Shown here: piece by piece, positions 25,809-34,563 of the stretch
How positions within the stretch are numbered: the first letter of the stretch is position 1
Layout: each line of letters begins with the position of its first letter
Origin: Methanogenium organophilum
GTDB taxonomy: Archaea > Halobacteriota > Methanomicrobia > Methanomicrobiales > Methanomicrobiaceae
Assembly: GCF_026684035.1 (NCBI RefSeq)
Contig: NZ_CP113361.1
Span: 558,001 to 622,000 of the forward strand
Length of the DNA: 64,000 bases
Direction: 5' to 3'
Program-made: the position numbers and the translations under genes
Notes under the pieces: model-generated
The model's input: only the letters and a program-made list of their open reading frames with translations
Databases searched by the model: none
What the model was told of the DNA's origin: nothing

Positions 25809-27881
25809 ATGATACCCCAGGGGCATCATACGGAGGGGATTATCATCAAATCACGTGATATCGCCATTGTCGGAATTCTTCTGGCAATTGGCGCCATTCT
25901 CCGGTATTTATTGAATATTCTCCCCACCGCGATTGTATCGAATCCCATCATCGCACTCTACTGCCTTGCAATCATCCTGATCCGTCCAAATGTCAGGGAC
26001 ACCATCGGCATCGGCATCGTGGCAGGGATTGTATCCGCATTGATCAGCCATTCGATATTCCCGCCGGCAAACCTCATCTCGGAACCACTGGGTGCACTCG
26101 TCTGTATGGCCCTGTATTCAGCGACACGAAAACACATACCGGTTGCACCCACAGTGGCCACCTTCGGCGCCACTCTCGTGAGCGGATTCACGTTCCTTGC
26201 CGTTAGCATCGTGGTCATCACTGCAGGCTTCATATCCGCACCCGGAGACGGGTTTACCGTGAGTGCCTTCATCGTCGCGGTGTCACCCATCGTCATCCTC
26301 ACCGCCGTTGCAAACGCCATCATTACGCAGGTGCTCTACATCCCGTCCGCAAAGATCCTGATGCGGGGGGCGAAAGGAGAGGACAAACAGGTGCATATGG
26401 CGATGGCAGAGGAAGAATCGGATGACCCGGAGACACCGGCATTCCGGTTCGCGGACTTCTCCTATACCTATCCGCAGGGGAACGCCCCCGCACTCAGTGA
26501 CATAACCCTCACCATACCAAAGGGCGAGTGTGTCCTTGTGAACGGGACCACCGGAGCGGGAAAGACCACTTTCTGTCTTGCAGCAGCGGGTGTGCTCTGC
26601 CACGAATACGAAGGAACGATGGAGGGTACACTTTCCCTCTCCGGGCGGGATGTACGCAGCTACGAGGACATGGGAGACATCGGACGCAGGGTCGGCGTTG
26701 TCTTTGACGATGCCGATGCGCAGCTGATATTCACCACCGTCGAAGAAGAGATCCTCTCCGGCCTTGAGAACCGTGGACTCCGGCCGGAAGATGTCCGGAC
26801 ACGCCTGGAAGAGATGCTCACCTTCACCAACCTCACCGACCTCCGTTACCGTGCCCCCCATTCACTCTCCGGAGGGCAAAAGCAACGGGTAGCCCTTGCC
26901 TCCACTCTTGCATCCGGCACAGAATGCCTGATTCTGGACGAGGCAACCGCAGAACTCGATACCTCCGCAACAGAGAGCATTATCGGTATTCTTGCAAAGC
27001 TCAAAGAGGCGGGCAAGACCATCATCGTTGTCGAACAAAAACCCCGCGAACTCGCTTCCATCGCGGACCGGGTCGTAACAATTGTTGGCGGCCGCATGAC
27101 AAAAGACGAAACAGCAGCGGAATTCTTTGCTACCTATCCCGATGAACAGGAGCGTGAAGAGGAACTGGTGGACACCGCATCGGTTGCCCGCACGGGCGAA
27201 CCACAGGTTACGGTGCGGGATCTGGTTCACCGCTACGGGAAGGCGGCACCCGCCCTCTCCGGGGTCAGCCTGGACATATACGCCGGTGAACTCACCGCCA
27301 TCATCGGTGAGAACGGGTCGGGGAAGACAACCCTTGTCAAACACTTCAACGGCCTGTTGCGCCCGACATCCGGAACCGTAACCGTCTGCGGACTCAATGC
27401 AGCGGATGAGACAGTCACCCGTCTCGCACAGCAGGCGGGCCTCGTCTTCCAGAACCCCGACACCATGCTCTTTGAAGATACAGTCGTCCGGGAGATGCAG
27501 TTCGGGATGAAGAATATCGGGATTGACCCGGCAGCATCCGAGAAACGGATCCGGGAGGTCCTTGCCATGGTCGGTCTCGAAGGACGTGAATCACAGTTCC
27601 CCCGCGCCATGAGCAGGGGGGAACGCCAGCGCCTCGCAATCGCCTGTGTTGTTGCAATGAAACCTGACGTCATCATCCTCGACGAACCGACCACCGGGCT
27701 TGACACCGAAGAGGCCGAACGGATTATGGGCATCCTGCAGTCCCTTGCGGGTGCCGGACATTCGGTGATCATGGTCAGCCACGACATGTCGATTGTAAAA
27801 CAGCACGCACAGCGCATCATCCGGATGGATGGCGGGCAGATCATGTCAGACAGCACACGCATGCACGGAGGTGCAGCATAA
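25809..27881 (+). CDS. ECF transporter: S-component fused to two EcfA ATPase domains
   Basis: 690 residues combining what are usually three proteins. Residues about 15-190 form a six-segment membrane domain resembling the tryptophan-type (TrpP-like) S component: VGILLAIGAILRYLLNILPT and IVAGIVSALISHSIFPPANL. ATPase 1 (about 210-430): Walker A NGTTGAGKTT, signature LSGGQKQR, Walker B LILDEATAELD. ATPase 2 (about 455-690): Walker A GENGSGKTT, signature changed to MSRGERQR, Walker B IILDEPTTGLD. ATG at 25809 has no ribosome site; GGAGGGG at 25832-25838 lies inside the frame, just before ATT ATC ATC AAA. EcfT follows with a one-base overlap. Confidence 0.85.
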   Translation: MIPQGHHTEGIIIKSRDIAIVGILLAIGAILRYLLNILPTAIVSNPIIALYCLAIILIRPNVRDTIGIGIVAGIVSALISHSIFPPANLISEPLGALVCMALYSATRKHIPVAPTVATFGATLVSGFTFLAVSIVVITAGFISAPGDGFTVSAFIVAVSPIVILTAVANAIITQVLYIPSAKILMRGAKGEDKQVHMAMAEEESDDPETPAFRFADFSYTYPQGNAPALSDITLTIPKGECVLVNGTTGAGKTTFCLAAAGVLCHEYEGTMEGTLSLSGRDVRSYEDMGDIGRRVGVVFDDADAQLIFTTVEEEILSGLENRGLRPEDVRTRLEEMLTFTNLTDLRYRAPHSLSGGQKQRVALASTLASGTECLILDEATAELDTSATESIIGILAKLKEAGKTIIVVEQKPRELASIADRVVTIVGGRMTKDETAAEFFATYPDEQEREEELVDTASVARTGEPQVTVRDLVHRYGKAAPALSGVSLDIYAGELTAIIGENGSGKTTLVKHFNGLLRPTSGTVTVCGLNAADETVTRLAQQAGLVFQNPDTMLFEDTVVREMQFGMKNIGIDPAASEKRIREVLAMVGLEGRESQFPRAMSRGERQRLAIACVVAMKPDVIILDEPTTGLDTEEAERIMGILQSLAGAGHSVIMVSHDMSIVKQHAQRIIRMDGGQIMSDSTRMHGGAA

Positions 27882-28666
27882 TGGCAGAGATTCTTCAGTA
27901 TAAACGAATTGACGGTGTCTTTCACCGGATGAACGCACTCACCAAGATCTGCTTCCTTCTGGTGGTCATTGCGATTGCCATCATCTCAACAGAACCACTG
28001 GTCGTTGCCGGACTCATCCTGCTCGTCTTCGCCATGGCTGCCATCGGACGCTTCGCACGCGAACTCCTCGCCCAGGTGCCGATGCTCATATTCCTGAGTG
28101 CGGGACTGATGCTTCTCACCATCCTCACGATGCAGAGTGGCGATGTCGTCGGATACCTCATCCCCGCAGGCGTCCCGGTCATCGGAGGCCACATCCCCAT
28201 CACCACCGGAGCACTGCACTTCGCCGCCATACTCTCCCTGCGGTTCTTTGTGATGCTCTTTGCATTCCAGCTGATGATCATCTCCACCCAGCCCCGTGAT
28301 CTTGTGACCGCCCTGCAGAAGATGCACCTCCCGGTGGACTACTCCCTGATGCTCCTGATTGCCATCCGGTTTATCCCCAGCCTTCAGCTGGAAGGGAAAC
28401 GCATATCAGAAGCACAGCGTGCCCGGGCATACAACCCCGGCACCGGCCTGAAAGGTAAAGTCCGTGAACTGACACCCATCATCATCCCGCTTGTCGCAAA
28501 CGCCCTCGGGAAGGCCAATGTGCTTGGACTCACCATTGACCTCCGGGGATTACGGACGATGGCCCGCACCCCCGGACTGGACCGGCCGTTCGGGACACCG
28601 GACTACCTGATGGGTGTCGCCATCATCCTGCTGGCCATTGCAGGTGCTGTGGTGACACTGGCCTGA
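27881..28666 (+). CDS. ecfT: ECF transporter transmembrane subunit EcfT
   Basis: Membrane coupling subunit of the ECF transporter, 261 residues, with five or six hydrophobic segments and the two coupling-helix Ala-Arg-Gly-type motifs, here seen as AQRARAYNPG and LRGLRT. Begins at TAATG, overlapping the fused component's stop by one base, so the two gene products make up a whole importer. The imported vitamin or amino acid is not known. Confidence 0.9.
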   Translation: MAEILQYKRIDGVFHRMNALTKICFLLVVIAIAIISTEPLVVAGLILLVFAMAAIGRFARELLAQVPMLIFLSAGLMLLTILTMQSGDVVGYLIPAGVPVIGGHIPITTGALHFAAILSLRFFVMLFAFQLMIISTQPRDLVTALQKMHLPVDYSLMLLIAIRFIPSLQLEGKRISEAQRARAYNPGTGLKGKVRELTPIIIPLVANALGKANVLGLTIDLRGLRTMARTPGLDRPFGTPDYLMGVAIILLAIAGAVVTLA

Positions 28667-29560
28667 ATCTCTTTTTATACATTTTTAATCCTCCGGACTT
28701 CCACAGAACACCCACAGCGGGCGTATTACTCATCCGGTTCATGAGAACATCACAACCTCGTGCGAAGATCCCTGCCCAATCTTATATAAAGAGCAGAGGG
28801 AGTGTACAAAAAACTCTCCATAGTATTAGCAAAATCGAGATGGGATGAATTCTGCTTCCTTTTATAATTACATACCAAAAAACCCGTGCCCCCCATCAGA
28901 CGCGCATTTTGGTTCCGGAGGACCACACAGGGACGCAGACAGTGCGAAAAACACGGAAACAAAACCATCAATTTGAGCCCTGCCCGCCTGAGGAATATTC
29001 TGAGATGAACAAGGAAGCAATTACGAAAAGAACATCCAGAAGCGAATGAATAAAAATAGTATTATTATTCTCCGACGCCGGAATTGAGACGGAAAAATCG
29101 TCCATCACGACAGAAAATATCTTCACCTGGCAGAATGCAAACGGCGAAAATACCTGATGGATCTTTATAAATAGGGAGACCAAAATTTCGTACAGCCCCT
29201 CTGCACCATTGTAAATATATATATACTACACCCATATCGTCCATGAATCTGCAATAAAGAGGATATTCCCACCCTAATTTGAAAATGAATAAATAATATA
29301 GCTTACAACCTGTATTATCGCATGAATTAGCCCCCATTCATACCACCCAATTATAGTAATATTTATTAATACAATGTTTAAATATCGTATTAAATAGTAT
29401 ACATCATAATTTTAAAAAAAATTCATTCGTATGGAAATATTGATTTTTTAAATAATCCCAATATTTCCATTATTTCACTATAGATCCAATTATTGAGATT
29501 ATATACACTCCAACACCGATCCGGCAAATAATATTATTCTAGATAAATATTCACACAAAT
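28667..29560. other. AT-rich intergenic region upstream of mcr, no supportable gene
   Basis: About 900 bases between ecfT and the mcr promoter, markedly richer in A+T than its neighbours. Short minus-strand frames of 70-90 codons exist at 28750-28971, 28968-29183 and 29065-29337, but they have low-complexity, uncodon-like composition and no ribosome sites. It could be long upstream regulatory DNA or a decayed gene. Confidence 0.5.
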
Positions 29561-29561
29561 T

Positions 29562-29577
29562 AAGAAAACTTATATTC
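29562..29577 (+). promoter_or_regulatory. mcr operon promoter (BRE plus TATA-like)
   Basis: AAGAAAA followed by CTTATATT sits about 130 bases before mcrB and fits a purine-rich BRE with a TATA box. Transcription would begin near 29600, giving a leader of about 100 bases. Confidence 0.5.
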
Positions 29578-29636
29578 TCAATTATGGAAATCATATAGTC
29601 TCGCTGCGGGGACCTGCAGTAGAGATCTTCTAAGAT

Positions 29637-29656
29637 ACCGGCAGGAGAGTGCCGGT
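29637..29656 (+). promoter_or_regulatory. hairpin in the mcr leader
   Basis: ACCGGCA-GGAGAG-TGCCGGT, a perfect 7-bp stem with a six-base loop that itself contains GGAG, lies within the predicted leader, about 45 bases ahead of mcrB. It might affect RNA stability or translation of the operon. Confidence 0.5.
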
Positions 29657-29702
29657 TGATTTCTATTAACCCAATTGCACTAACTGAAAAGGACGGAATA
29701 AT

Positions 29703-31007
29703 ATGGCAAAATATTCAGAAACAATCGACCTCTACTCAGACGACGGGAAGTTGCTGAAGAGTGATGTATCACTCGACAAGGTTAGCCCACTGGTCAACCC
29801 GGCAACCAGCAAGATCGTCGATCTGACAAAGAGAACGATTAACGTCAACCTTGCGGGCATTGAAGCTGCCCTCAAGACAGGAAAGCTTGGCAAAGGAAAG
29901 ATCAAGGGTCGTGAACTTGACCTTCCAATCATGGAGAACAAGGACGCACTCGTTGCACAGATCAAGGAAATGGTCCAGGTCGAAGAAGGCGACGACACCG
30001 AGATCCTCGAGTTCAACAATGGAAAGCTGCTCCTCGTGCAGGTACCAAAGAAGCGTCTCGACAATGCAGCAACCTACGATGCGGCAATCACCGCTGTTGC
30101 ATCCGCAGCAACCTACGCAATTGTTGACCAGTTTGACATCAATGCATTCAACGCATCAACTGTCAAGGCAGCATGCTGGGGTGGATACCCACACACTCAG
30201 GACATGAACGGCGCACTGGTATCCTCGATTCTGAACATCCCACAGAACAACGAAGGTATCGGCTACGCACTCCGTAACATCTCCGTTAACCACTACGTCA
30301 TGATGACGAACCGCAATGCACTCCAGGGTGCAGCACTTGCAGCTACCCTCGAGACAGCAGGCGAGTTCGAGATGGGAATGGGTATCGGACCATTCGAGCG
30401 CAACCAGCTCCTCTGCTACGCATACCAGGGCCTCAACGCAAACAACATGGTCTACGACCTTGTGAAAGCAAACGGTGAGAACGGTACCGTCGGTACTGTT
30501 GTTCAGTCACTCGTCGAGCGGGCACTTGAAGACAAGGTCATCATGCCCGGAAAGAAGGGCGACTACTTCCAGTTCTACGACACCAAGGACCCAATGATGT
30601 GGAATGCATATGCAGCAGCAGGTTCAATGGCAGCATCCATTGTCAACTGTGGTGCAGGACGTTTCGCACAGGCAGTCTCCTCGACCCTTCTGTACTTCAA
30701 CGACCTTCTCGAACACGAGACCGGTCTTCCAAGCGCAGACTTCGGTCGTATGATGGGAACCGCAGTCGGATTCTCCTTCTTCAGCCACTCCATCTACGGT
30801 GGCGGTGGTCCAGGTATCTTCAACGGAAACCACGTTGTTACCCGTCACGCAAACGGTATCGCAATCCCATGTGTGGTTGCAGCCGCAGCACTTGACGCAG
30901 GTACACAGATGTTCTCACCGGAGAGCACTTCCAAGATCATGGGAGAGACCTACGGTCAGATTGACGTGTTCAACAAACCAATGCACCAGATTGCAAAGGG
31001 AGTCTGA
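29703..31007 (+). CDS. mcrB: methyl-coenzyme M reductase I beta subunit
   Basis: Beta subunit of the methane-forming enzyme (methyl-CoM plus CoB to methane plus heterodisulfide). The 434-residue protein begins MAKYSETIDLYSDDGKLL and contains AACWGGYPHTQDMNGA and the SIYGGGGPGIFNGNHVVTRH stretch whose Tyr lines the active site in the family. Leads the mcrBDGA operon. Codon use here is biased to a few preferred codons, as expected for a very highly expressed gene. Confidence 0.98.
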   Translation: MAKYSETIDLYSDDGKLLKSDVSLDKVSPLVNPATSKIVDLTKRTINVNLAGIEAALKTGKLGKGKIKGRELDLPIMENKDALVAQIKEMVQVEEGDDTEILEFNNGKLLLVQVPKKRLDNAATYDAAITAVASAATYAIVDQFDINAFNASTVKAACWGGYPHTQDMNGALVSSILNIPQNNEGIGYALRNISVNHYVMMTNRNALQGAALAATLETAGEFEMGMGIGPFERNQLLCYAYQGLNANNMVYDLVKANGENGTVGTVVQSLVERALEDKVIMPGKKGDYFQFYDTKDPMMWNAYAAAGSMAASIVNCGAGRFAQAVSSTLLYFNDLLEHETGLPSADFGRMMGTAVGFSFFSHSIYGGGGPGIFNGNHVVTRHANGIAIPCVVAAAALDAGTQMFSPESTSKIMGETYGQIDVFNKPMHQIAKGV

Positions 31008-31027
31008 AATACTAACCGTTGATTCGA

Positions 31028-31501
31028 ATGACAGAAGCCACATATCCACAGTGCAGAATCGTACCTCTTCGCATGCTAAGTCCTGAAACCGCCGAACGTC
31101 TTCTCAATGCAGTCGTCGGCATTCCCGGGATCCGGCGATTGATGGTGAACGGACCCAGTCTGCCTACAATAGTCCCATACGGCCCCGCAAGAGGGAAACC
31201 GAACCCGAACACCAACCGGAAAACAATCACCGTTGGTGGATCAGACGTGCAACTCCGTGTGCAGGTCGGCATGGTCACCGTAGAGGTCACAGATGAATCC
31301 GTTATTGATACGATCAAAGCGGCTTGCGATGGTATCTTCACACAATTCCCGTGCCAGGTACAGGTCGGGAAGTTCATGAAGACCCAGGCCACACTCGTGG
31401 ACTACGCAAAATACGGACCGGATGCGGATGAGATAATGATCGGGCTCACCGATCCAAAACGAACCGAACCTCCTGTCATCATACAGGGGCTGCACAAATA
31501 A
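31028..31501 (+). CDS. mcrD: methyl-coenzyme M reductase operon protein D
   Basis: Accessory protein associated with McrA but not part of the purified holoenzyme; thought to help assembly or activation. 157 residues from the ATG at 31028 (MTEATYPQCRIVPLRMLSPE); a TTG at 31019 is in frame. Contains IVPYGPARGKPNPN and VGKFMKTQ(A)TLVDYAKYGP. Twenty bases after mcrB. Confidence 0.93.
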   Translation: MTEATYPQCRIVPLRMLSPETAERLLNAVVGIPGIRRLMVNGPSLPTIVPYGPARGKPNPNTNRKTITVGGSDVQLRVQVGMVTVEVTDESVIDTIKAACDGIFTQFPCQVQVGKFMKTQATLVDYAKYGPDADEIMIGLTDPKRTEPPVIIQGLHK

Positions 31502-31566
31502 TCGGAAAACGGCTGAAATCATTCAAACTGAAATCAGGTTTAACAATCAAAACAGGTGAAAAAATA

Positions 31567-32331
31567 ATGGCATACACACCACAGTATGGCCCCGGTACAT
31601 CCGTTGTCGCTGAGAACAGGCGTAACCAGATGAACCCGGACTATAAACTGGAAAAAGTTCGCGATATCACTGATGAAGATATTGTAATGGTACTTGGTCA
31701 CCGTGCACCGGGTTCCGCATACCCAACCGCACACCCACCTCTTGCTGAACAGCAGGAGCCTGACTGCCCAATGCGCAAACTCGTCAAACCAACAGACGGC
31801 GCAAAGGCAGGAGACCGTGTCCGCTACGTACAGTTCGCAGATTCAATGTTCAACGCACCATCACAGCCGTACCAGCGTACCTACGCAGAGATGTACCGCT
31901 TCCGTGCAATCGACCCCGGTACACTTTCCGGTCGTCAGATTGTCGAGTGCCGTGAGCGTGACCTCGAACAGTACGCAAAACTCTTAATCGAGACTGAGAT
32001 GTTCGACCCGGCCCTTGTCAGCATGCGTGGCGCAACCGTCCACGGACACTCACTGCGTCTCTCAGAAAACGGTATGCAGTTCGATGCACTCCAGCGCTGT
32101 ATTCTTTCCGACGACGGTGTCGTCAAATACGTGAAAGACCAGATTGGTGTCCCACTCGACCGTGAGGTTGCAGTCGGTAAGCCAATGGATGACGAATGGC
32201 TCAAGGCACACTCCACAATATTCCACTCACTCGTTGGAACCGCATTCCGCGATGACAAGGAATATGTCGAATACATTCAGCGCATCCACACGCTGAGAAC
32301 AAAATACGGCTTCATGCCAAAAGAGGAGTGA
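31567..32331 (+). CDS. mcrG: methyl-coenzyme M reductase I gamma subunit
   Basis: Gamma subunit, 254 residues, starting MAYTPQYGPGTSVVAENRRN; has GHRAPGSAYPTAHPPLAEQ and the SGRQIVECRERDLEQ region of the family. CAGGTGA lies before the ATG. Only 65 bases separate it from mcrD, so no mcrC is present between them. mcrA begins six bases later. Confidence 0.97.
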   Translation: MAYTPQYGPGTSVVAENRRNQMNPDYKLEKVRDITDEDIVMVLGHRAPGSAYPTAHPPLAEQQEPDCPMRKLVKPTDGAKAGDRVRYVQFADSMFNAPSQPYQRTYAEMYRFRAIDPGTLSGRQIVECRERDLEQYAKLLIETEMFDPALVSMRGATVHGHSLRLSENGMQFDALQRCILSDDGVVKYVKDQIGVPLDREVAVGKPMDDEWLKAHSTIFHSLVGTAFRDDKEYVEYIQRIHTLRTKYGFMPKEE

Positions 32332-32336
32332 TTTAA

Positions 32337-34043
32337 ATGGCAAAAATCGAGAGAGCACAGAAACTTTTCCTTGATTCACTGAACCAGAAGTTCAAAGGTC
32401 AGGATATTGAAGCAGAGAAAACCACATTCTACAACTTCAACGGTGTCCGTCAGTCTCCGCGTAAGCGCGAATTCATGAAGGCAACCGAGGCAATCGAGAA
32501 GGAACGTGGCATTTCAATGTACGACCCGGAACGCTGCCACCTTGGCGGTATCCCAATGGGTCAGAGACAGCTTATGACCTACCAGGTCTCCCAGTCAGGC
32601 GTTTACTGTGAGGGTGACGATCTTCACTTCGTAAACAACGCTGCAATGCAGCAGTTCTGGGATGACATCCGCCGTACCGTTATCGTCGGTATGGACATGG
32701 CACACGCAACACTCCAGAAGCGTCTCGGTAAGGAAGTTACCCCTGAGACCATCAACGAGTACCTCCACATCCTCAACCACGCAATGCCCGGTGCAGCAGT
32801 GGTTCAGGAACACATGGTCGAGACCCACCCGGGCCTTGTCGATGACTGTTACGTGAAGGTCTTCACTGGTGACGACGAGATGGCTGACGACATTGAACCA
32901 CAGTTCTTAATTGACGTCAACAAACTCTTCGGCGAGGAGCAGGCAGAGGCACTTAAGGCTGAAGTCGGCAAGTCGATGTACCAGGCAATCCACATCCCAA
33001 CAATCGTCTCCCGTACCTGTGACGGTGGAACAACCTCCAGATGGTCTGCTATGCAGATCGGTATGTCCTTCATCGCAGCATACAGAATGTGCGCCGGTGA
33101 AGCAGCAGTCGCTGACCTGTCCTACGCAGCAAAGCACGCTGGCGTCGTCCAGATGGGTTCACTCCTTCCTGCACGTCGTGCACGTGGTCCTAACGAGCCC
33201 GGTGGTATCAAGTTCGGTCTCTTTGGAGATATCATTCAGGCAGACCGCAAGCACCCCAATGACCCTGCACGTGCATCCCTCGAGGTTGTCGGTGCTGGTG
33301 TTATGCTCTTCGACCAGATCTGGCTTGGTTCATACATGTCCGGTGGTGTCGGGTTCACCCAGTATGCTACTGCAGCATACACCGATGACATCCTCGATGA
33401 ATTCACCTACTACGGTATGGACTACCTGAAAGACAAGTACGACTTCGACTACACTACTCCATCTGCAACAGCAACCCTCGAGCCTACCCAGGACCTCGTC
33501 AACGACCTTACAACCGAGGTCAACCTCAATGCAATGGAGCAGTACGAGCAGTTCCCAACACTCATGGAAGACCACTTCGGTGGTTCACAGCGTGCTGGTG
33601 TCATGGCTGCAGCCTGTGGTCTTACCTGTTCCATCGGTACCGGAAACTCCAATGCCGGTCTGAACGGATGGTACCTTTCCATGCTTATGCACAAGGAAGG
33701 ATGGTCACGTCTTGGTTTCTTCGGATACGATCTTCAGGACCAGTGTGGTTCAGCAAACTCACTCGCTATGGACGCAGACCGCGGTCTCATGGGCGAACTG
33801 CGTGGACCTAACTATCCGAACTACGCCATGAATGTCGGTCACCAGGGAGAATACGCAGCTATTGTCTCCGGTGCTCACTACGGACGTGGTGACGAGTTCT
33901 GTTACAGTCCTCTTGTGAAGATCTGTTTCGCAGACCCGTCACTCAAGTTCGACTTCTCCGACCCGCGTCGTGAGTTCGCACGTGGTGCAATCCGCGAGTT
34001 CATGCCCGCCGGAGAGCGCTCACTCGTCATACCAGCACGGTAA
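32337..34043 (+). CDS. mcrA: methyl-coenzyme M reductase I alpha subunit
   Basis: Catalytic alpha subunit holding the nickel cofactor F430, 568 residues. By comparison with characterised enzymes, Gln157 (in VVQEHM) is the lower nickel ligand, His267 (AAKHAG) is the methylated histidine, Arg281 the methylated arginine ([11 protein letters not shown]), Tyr343 an active-site tyrosine, Gln418 (GGSQRA) the methylated glutamine position, Gly463 ([11 protein letters not shown]) the thioglycine and Cys470 the possible methylcysteine. GAGGAG precedes the ATG. All key residues are intact. A T8 run at 34062-34069 follows. Confidence 0.98.
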   Translation: MAKIERAQKLFLDSLNQKFKGQDIEAEKTTFYNFNGVRQSPRKREFMKATEAIEKERGISMYDPERCHLGGIPMGQRQLMTYQVSQSGVYCEGDDLHFVNNAAMQQFWDDIRRTVIVGMDMAHATLQKRLGKEVTPETINEYLHILNHAMPGAAVVQEHMVETHPGLVDDCYVKVFTGDDEMADDIEPQFLIDVNKLFGEEQAEALKAEVGKSMYQAIHIPTIVSRTCDGGTTSRWSAMQIGMSFIAAYRMCAGEAAVADLSYAAKHAGVVQMGSLLPARRARGPNEPGGIKFGLFGDIIQADRKHPNDPARASLEVVGAGVMLFDQIWLGSYMSGGVGFTQYATAAYTDDILDEFTYYGMDYLKDKYDFDYTTPSATATLEPTQDLVNDLTTEVNLNAMEQYEQFPTLMEDHFGGSQRAGVMAAACGLTCSIGTGNSNAGLNGWYLSMLMHKEGWSRLGFFGYDLQDQCGSANSLAMDADRGLMGELRGPNYPNYAMNVGHQGEYAAIVSGAHYGRGDEFCYSPLVKICFADPSLKFDFSDPRREFARGAIREFMPAGERSLVIPAR

Positions 34044-34061
34044 GACGCACAATTTCTCCAA

Positions 34062-34069
34062 TTTTTTTT
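34062..34069 (+). terminator. T8 run ending the mcr operon
   Basis: Eight T about 19 bases after the mcrA stop, the strongest candidate for archaeal termination of the mcr transcript. Confidence 0.6.
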
Positions 34070-34124
34070 GCACGTTCCCGCATAAACAATACAAAAAAAA
34101 TTGAGCTTTCTTACATGAATAGAG

Positions 34125-34152
34125 ATCGGGGTAATCCATTTTACACCCCGAT
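34125..34152. promoter_or_regulatory. hairpin downstream of mcr
   Basis: ATCGGGGT, 12 bases, ACCCCGAT form a perfect 8-bp stem. It may protect the 3' end of read-through mcr transcripts. The rest of the gap 34153-34563 shows no gene; it is AT-rich with several TATA-like words. Confidence 0.4.
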
Positions 34153-34563
34153 ATTGTGAAGAACGGCCTATTTTGTGTTATATTATATTAAGCATTGTTA
34201 CGGTGTCTGATCAGTGTGGTAAAGCACATATTCCCGGTTCACCGATGATTCAACACCAGAAAACGAGACCGGTATTCTAACCATATATCCATCCCATATC
34301 TATCTCCATGCGATCAGTGGTCTGGACAACAAACACTCTGGCGCCTTTTTAACAGAAGATATATCCTGCCGGAAAAATCACCGATATCGTTACACGGAAG
34401 AGAACGACAACACGGTTCGGGTATGACATTCTCACGTGACGAGTCCCTTTCGCAGTCTCTTATTCTATTTATTTCCACTCCGGGATACAGTTAGAAGATG
34501 GAGGGAATCGATGCGCAGTTTGGGGGAAAAACAAAAGAGAAAGAAGAGAAGAGAAGAGGGAAC

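Noticed and set aside
28750-29337. Three minus-strand frames of 71-90 codons upstream of mcr
   Set aside because: They overlap each other in different frames, have no ribosome sites and show no domain-like features. An AT-rich region produces such frames by chance.
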